Shown here piece by piece: positions 57,023-60,957 of a stretch of 60,957 nt of DNA. The notes beneath the pieces are model-generated. The model was not told where the DNA came from, did no database searches, and saw only the letters and a list, made by a program, of their open reading frames with translations. Numbering within the stretch: position 1 is the stretch's first letter; every line of letters begins with the position of its first letter. This stretch comes from Planctomycetaceae bacterium. Its GTDB lineage: Bacteria > Planctomycetota > Planctomycetia > Pirellulales > Thermoguttaceae. The translations under genes and the position numbers were made by a program. The stretch spans positions 1-60,957 of the forward strand of contig SFIW01000017.1 of the NCBI GenBank assembly GCA_004556055.1, given 5' to 3'.

Positions 57023-59176
57023 ATGAAGAACTGCTCTTTTCAAATTTGTTGTCCGTCATGTGAAACACATTTTGAGGTGAATGATCCGCAACTTATCGGA
57101 CAGATTATCGCTTGTCCAAAGTGCGCCGGTATGATCTTGATCGAAGCTCCCGACGAACAAGGCGACGACTCCGCTTTGGATTCGAACGAGCCCCTGCGCG
57201 TCGCCTCTTCTGAGGAACGCGAGTCCAGAGATATTTCAGATTCCTGTCAGGATTCATTTGAGGAGAAAAATTCCCCGATCCCGCAGAGCGCGCCTAAAAA
57301 TCTCCCCGAAGCGCCTCCTGTTCTCACGAAAGAGATGGAACAACCGGTTGAAAGGAAAGAACGTTCGGAAAACGCTCCTTCGAAATCGGAAACTTCTTTT
57401 AGAAATAGTCGTTCCCGATTTCGCTTTCTTGTTCTCGTGGGCGTTCTTTCGGGAATGTTGACCGCAGGGATTGTCCTTTGGGGAATGCTGTCTTTAAAAC
57501 AGGAAAAACAAGTTCCGCAAAGTGAACCGCTCGTCGAAATTGCCCCTGAAGGCGGAACTGACGTAGCTGTCAACTCACGTAACGAAGAGCAGGGCGACTT
57601 TCCTGAAAATCGTAATCCGGAGGCTCCGATCGTCGATGCGTCTGAAGATGTAACGAATGACGACTCAAGTGATATTTCCGCGGAATTGGAAACGAGCGGC
57701 AATTCCCTTTGGGACGAGCAGAGCTTGATCGCGGAAGACCCTTCGTTGCAAGAGCCGACTGTTGAGGAGGAGCCCGCGCTTCTCTCGAAGGACGACGAGA
57801 TTCAGGAATCCGCTATCGACGAGGAGAGTTCTGAGACGCCGACGGCTTCTAACGAAGACCAAGACCTCCCAACAGAGTCAGACGAGGAACTCTTCGTTGA
57901 GTTTGACGAAGAACGTTTCGCCAAAGAGAATTCACAGGAAGAGGAGATCGTAGAAGGGGAAGACGCTGAATTTTATCCCGCCCCCGAGGAGTTTGACACT
58001 TCGTTGAACGTTCCTAAACTCAATGTTGCTCCGGAACCCTTGGATATTGAAGCCAGATTGCAGTTGCCAATTAAATCTATCGTTTTCCCAAAATCTCCTC
58101 TGGCTTCTTTGCGCTTGCTTTCTGAATATTCAGGGGTTCCTGTGAACCTTGATTTGAACGCGATTATATTGCTGCGCAATTCCTGGAACAAAAGTTTGGA
58201 TCTTCAACTAGAAGACACGACCGTCTTTGAAGCTCTCGAAAAGGAAGCGGAAATGTTGCATTGGAGGGCGGCTAAGGAAGACGGTTACGTGTCGATTGAA
58301 CCTGAGCAGGAAAATGATTTCGGAGAGCAGCGTTTCGATTTTTCTGAATTGCTCGAGGAAAGCAGTCTGTCTTTAGTGAATATTCAAGGTAACGCTCCCC
58401 CGGCGGAAAAGATCGATCAGCTAACGATAGAGCGTCTAGAGGAATTTATAAGAACGTTTGTTGTCTGTGAAACAGAAGAGGCGAGTGACGGACAATCCTT
58501 CGAAATAACGCATGAGGGAGCTTCGTTAATTGTTAGAGGCTCTCTTCTTGAACGGAGACAAGCCGAGTTTTTGTACGAACAGCTGAGAGTCCTTAACGGG
58601 CTCCCAACGTCTGAAGGTTTTCTTCACGAAGAGCTTGTTCCGGAAAACAGAGGATGGCGATTTTTGTCGAAGAAAACGCCTTTTAATATCGTTAAACCCA
58701 TAGCGTTGCAGCAAGCCGTCGAAATTTTAGAAACGCAGTTTAAATTTTTGGCGATTTGGGACGACGTTGCCTTGAACGCTAGCGGCGTGGGACGCTTTTC
58801 GTCTGTTCGCGCGAGTTTTGAGGATCAGTCGATCGATCAGATTTTGACAAATATTCTTGAACCCTTGAAACTCACGTATCTGATCCTAGACGAGCAAGCG
58901 ATAATGATAACGACTAAGGAGAAAGGAAACGAGTACTGGACGACGGAGATTCACGGATTTACGGAACCTGATTCTCCTATGACCTTTGAAGAAGCTGTCA
59001 AATTTAGTGAAAAAATGATGAAATCTGTTCAGGCAGAATCTTGGGAGACAGAAAATTCGGCTCTGTGGCTTGAGGTTAATTCAGGCTCCTGGTTCGTGAA
59101 ACAAACCCAACCGATCCAGAGAGAGGTTCGGCGCTGGACGGCGGATTCGCTTGAAGGAAAGAAAACGCAGAAGTGA
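57023..59176 (+). CDS. zinc-ribbon single-pass membrane protein with long acidic region
   Basis: This 717-residue protein starts with a cytoplasmic zinc ribbon (CCPSCETHFEV near residues 9-19 and IACPKCAG near 30-37). A linker and one membrane segment (LVLVGVLSGMLTAGIVLWGML near about residues 137-157, given here in part) follow. An acidic, low-complexity Glu/Asp/Ser region runs from about 170 to 330, then a folded C-terminal part. In it LASLRLLSEYSGVPVNLDL and VRASFEDQSIDQILTNILEPL look like the secretin/TonB N-terminal-like domain of other planctomycetal proteins. The start at 57023 is the first ATG with family-like sequence. The function is unknown; a signal-transduction or pilus-like assembly role is possible. 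Confidence 0.75.
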   Translation: MKNCSFQICCPSCETHFEVNDPQLIGQIIACPKCAGMILIEAPDEQGDDSALDSNEPLRVASSEERESRDISDSCQDSFEEKNSPIPQSAPKNLPEAPPVLTKEMEQPVERKERSENAPSKSETSFRNSRSRFRFLVLVGVLSGMLTAGIVLWGMLSLKQEKQVPQSEPLVEIAPEGGTDVAVNSRNEEQGDFPENRNPEAPIVDASEDVTNDDSSDISAELETSGNSLWDEQSLIAEDPSLQEPTVEEEPALLSKDDEIQESAIDEESSETPTASNEDQDLPTESDEELFVEFDEERFAKENSQEEEIVEGEDAEFYPAPEEFDTSLNVPKLNVAPEPLDIEARLQLPIKSIVFPKSPLASLRLLSEYSGVPVNLDLNAIILLRNSWNKSLDLQLEDTTVFEALEKEAEMLHWRAAKEDGYVSIEPEQENDFGEQRFDFSELLEESSLSLVNIQGNAPPAEKIDQLTIERLEEFIRTFVVCETEEASDGQSFEITHEGASLIVRGSLLERRQAEFLYEQLRVLNGLPTSEGFLHEELVPENRGWRFLSKKTPFNIVKPIALQQAVEILETQFKFLAIWDDVALNASGVGRFSSVRASFEDQSIDQILTNILEPLKLTYLILDEQAIMITTKEKGNEYWTTEIHGFTEPDSPMTFEEAVKFSEKMMKSVQAESWETENSALWLEVNSGSWFVKQTQPIQREVRRWTADSLEGKKTQK

Positions 59177-59329
59177 AGTGATGTTTTGAAGAATGAAGGG
59201 CGTTTGTGCGACGGATTCCAAAAGAGGGGAGCAACCGCACTTGCGTCCTTGTTCATTTTTGGCCATACTCTCCCGTGAGTCTTTTCGTCAAAAGACACGA
59301 TTCAGGTTTAATAGGCGAGTGGTGGGGTT

Positions 59330-60343
59330 ATGCGACTAGCTCTTCAGGCTATATTCTGTAAAAATCAAGGGACTTCCGTTGAGGATGATAAACGACGCGA
59401 GAGGATCGAAAACGATTTAAGAAGAAGTCCTAGAAGCGTTGATTTTTTCCGAAAATTGCGTCTCGTGATGGGGCGTCCATTGCAGAAGGCCCCCGAGGTT
59501 TTTGCAGACGAGTCCTTTCCCGACGCCAATATTGTCGCAGAGTATCTGGACTGTCAATTGGATTCGACTGAAGTGTCTGACGAATATGAGGACGTTTGTT
59601 ACGATTCGCCTGAAATGTTGACGGAAGTGGCGGACTGTTATGATCTTTTGAATAACCGTTTGTGCAAGCCGATGAACGCTCCAAAGAACTGTCGCAGGCG
59701 TTTATACTATGTCGCATGGGAAGAAGCCGCGCCTCTCCAGAGTAAGAATATAGAGAATTCTGATCATAAAGTCGCTGATCTCGAACGTCCAGAGAATTCC
59801 CAAGAAGTGGAACAACAAGATTCGGAGGCCTTGAAACCGAATTTCTATAGCGCCCATATCTCCAACCGTGAAGTTACACGTTCTAAAACGAAGGCCGTCG
59901 CCGAAAAAAGAAGAGGTTGGGGCCGATTGCGATGGGGCGTTAAAGCGGCTCTATTCGTTATGGTTGTCGCTGGAGGCATAAATAGCGCCGTTAGGTGGCG
60001 TAATTGGGAAAGTGTTGATAATATGCGCTCGCAAGAGTCCGCGATGAGTGCGCCTGACGTAGAAGAACGTTTGATGGACGCCACGCAACTCGCTGAAGAG
60101 AATAAAGTTCCTGCGTTTGAAGAGCGAGAAGTTCGGGAAGAGAGTTTTTCTGACGCAAAAGGACTTGATCCGATTAAAGTGGCAAGCCTCCCCGTTGAAG
60201 AGGAGGGAACTTATGAAGATCTGAACGACAAGCAAAGAAACGACACGACGGAAGAAAAGGCCGTTCCTACGGACGAGGAACGGGGGGAAATCTTTATTCC
60301 TGAGACGAATAACGACATATTCTCAGGGACTACGATCTTTTGA
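59330..60343 (+). CDS. single-pass membrane protein with planctomycetal VAEYLD-type domain
   Basis: The 337-residue protein has an N-terminal segment with VAEYLDCQLDS and EYEDVCYDSPEMLTEVADCYDLL near residues 70-110. That pattern recurs in planctomycetal membrane proteins as a small cytoplasmic domain resembling anti-sigma factors. A basic stretch (KAVAEKRRGWGRLRWG) precedes a single membrane segment (AALFVMVVAGGINSAV near residues 208-223), followed by an acidic periplasmic tail. No enzyme motif is visible. It follows the zinc-ribbon membrane protein by 150 bases on the same strand, and the two may be functionally paired. The exact role is unknown. Confidence 0.72.
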   Translation: MRLALQAIFCKNQGTSVEDDKRRERIENDLRRSPRSVDFFRKLRLVMGRPLQKAPEVFADESFPDANIVAEYLDCQLDSTEVSDEYEDVCYDSPEMLTEVADCYDLLNNRLCKPMNAPKNCRRRLYYVAWEEAAPLQSKNIENSDHKVADLERPENSQEVEQQDSEALKPNFYSAHISNREVTRSKTKAVAEKRRGWGRLRWGVKAALFVMVVAGGINSAVRWRNWESVDNMRSQESAMSAPDVEERLMDATQLAEENKVPAFEEREVREESFSDAKGLDPIKVASLPVEEEGTYEDLNDKQRNDTTEEKAVPTDEERGEIFIPETNNDIFSGTTIF

Positions 60344-60374
60344 GTTCTGGCCCTGTCCCACTATAGAAGCGCGA

Positions 60375-60758
60375 TCAAAAATCTGGAACCTCGTCGGTTC
60401 CTTCGTTTTGTTTATTTTCAAGGGTCTCCAGGGCCGCGATTTTGAGTTCTTCTTCGATTTCTGTCGCAATACTTTGAATGAAACTTTCTTGCTCGGGAGA
60501 GAGATTTGCGCTGAAGAGGTATTTTGTACGAAGATAATGCGCAGGAACTTTGTCTTCGTTATCGACATAGTCCCAATTTAGTTCGCATAGATCAAAGAAA
60601 TGATTGTCAATAACCGCCTTGAGCACGCCAAAAACTAAAGGAATCCATGTTCCGTCCTTTATTAGTTCTTGAAATGCGTCCGGAGCAATATCTCTATAAG
60701 CCAAAGGGTTTCGAAGGATAAGGACTTCTGTTACTGAATTTTGGGGAAGATTTGACAT
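60375..60758 (-). CDS. small hypothetical protein
   Basis: This 127-residue acidic protein (ends NEGTDEVPDF) has no signal peptide, membrane segment or recognised motif. It looks soluble and helical, with a hydrophobic core (WIPLVFGVLKAVI near residues 38-50). I have no family match. It is on the minus strand, convergent with the preceding membrane-protein gene. Confidence 0.6.
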   Translation of the reverse strand: MSNLPQNSVTEVLILRNPLAYRDIAPDAFQELIKDGTWIPLVFGVLKAVIDNHFFDLCELNWDYVDNEDKVPAHYLRTKYLFSANLSPEQESFIQSIATEIEEELKIAALETLENKQNEGTDEVPDF

Positions 60759-60957
60759 GAAAAAACCTCATATTGTTGCGACATAATGAGCCAGTATATT
60801 GGCCATAAATTAGGAATCAATAACAAAAATCGAAAATGGAAATTTTTGAAAAAGAGCGCTTGCGTTTGTGAGAAAGTCGGTATACTTATACCTGTTGCTT
60901 GTAACGAACGCGACGAAGCGCTTGAAAGCAACTGATCTTTGAAAAAAAGAATGAAAA
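60759..60957. other. right-edge region with a possible divergent promoter
   Basis: TTGCGT (60860-60865) and TATACT (60881-60886) are 15 bases apart on the plus strand and would drive a gene beyond the edge; an ATG at 60951 could be its start, but only seven bases remain. The rest shows no supported gene. Confidence 0.3.

Overview
The window reads as a contiguous piece of a bacterial chromosome from the phylum Planctomycetota, probably an uncultured Pirellulales-like lineage with moderate GC. The assignment rests on family content: a DUF1559 pilin-like protein, DUF1080 and DUF4159 proteins, Tat-exported Gfo/Idh and TIM-barrel proteins, zinc-ribbon plus transmembrane proteins, and ribosomal operons with gaps (no rimM between rpsP and trmD, no rpsR between ssb and rplI). 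There is no prophage, IS element, integrase, CRISPR array or rRNA operon. Coding density is high, genes sit on both strands, and many convergent pairs are separated by strong hairpin terminators.

Layout. 1-7 kb: a truncated secreted protein, coaB, an Mrp-type Fe-S ATPase, a C_GCAxxG_C_C protein, a DUF486 membrane protein, nth, a secreted protein of unknown function and tatD. 7-13.6 kb: csrA, a large squalene-cyclase-like/DUF4159 protein, ffh, then rpsP-trmD-rplS. 13.7-18.4 kb: a Tat-exported oxidoreductase and a compact three-gene unit (HAD phosphatase, PfkB-type sugar kinase, and a conserved protein of unknown function), the best candidate here for an undescribed pathway. 18.4-27.4 kb: a zinc-ribbon protein behind a structured leader, a glycosyltransferase-methyltransferase fusion, a Thi4 thiazole synthase under a TPP riboswitch, a MurQ/GKRP-like SIS protein, an EF-G paralog and dapF. 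27.5-36.1 kb: a DUF1559 protein, a lipoprotein, a secreted protein, an orphan SpoA-domain (FliM/FliN-like) protein, tRNA-Met, scpB and a tandem pair of TIM-barrel proteins, one Tat-exported and one cytosolic. 36.2-39.7 kb: rplY-pth-rpsF-ssb-rplI on the minus strand. 39.7-40.7 kb: a gene-free kilobase holding a likely small RNA gene. 40.7-50.8 kb: a GH106-like hydrolase, a DIP1984 protein, tmRNA, an RRM protein, an LpxL-type acyltransferase, three tandem tRNA-Asn genes plus a collapsed fourth, a decayed periplasmic binding protein, an SDR, glutamate dehydrogenase and a DacZ-like diadenylate cyclase. 50.8-60.9 kb: two tRNA-Lys genes, a GH5-like hydrolase, uppS, an isoprenylcysteine-methyltransferase-like protein, a DUF1080 protein, hisD, two large single-pass membrane proteins and a small hypothetical protein.

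The genes are mostly housekeeping (translation, SRP, tRNA rescue, cell-wall precursors, histidine, thiamine, lysine/DAP) mixed with typical planctomycetal carbohydrate and secreted-protein functions. Intrinsic promoters in front of ffh, rplY and the stable RNAs share a 16-bp spacer. Functions given for recognised families are inferred from motifs by eye; no search was run.
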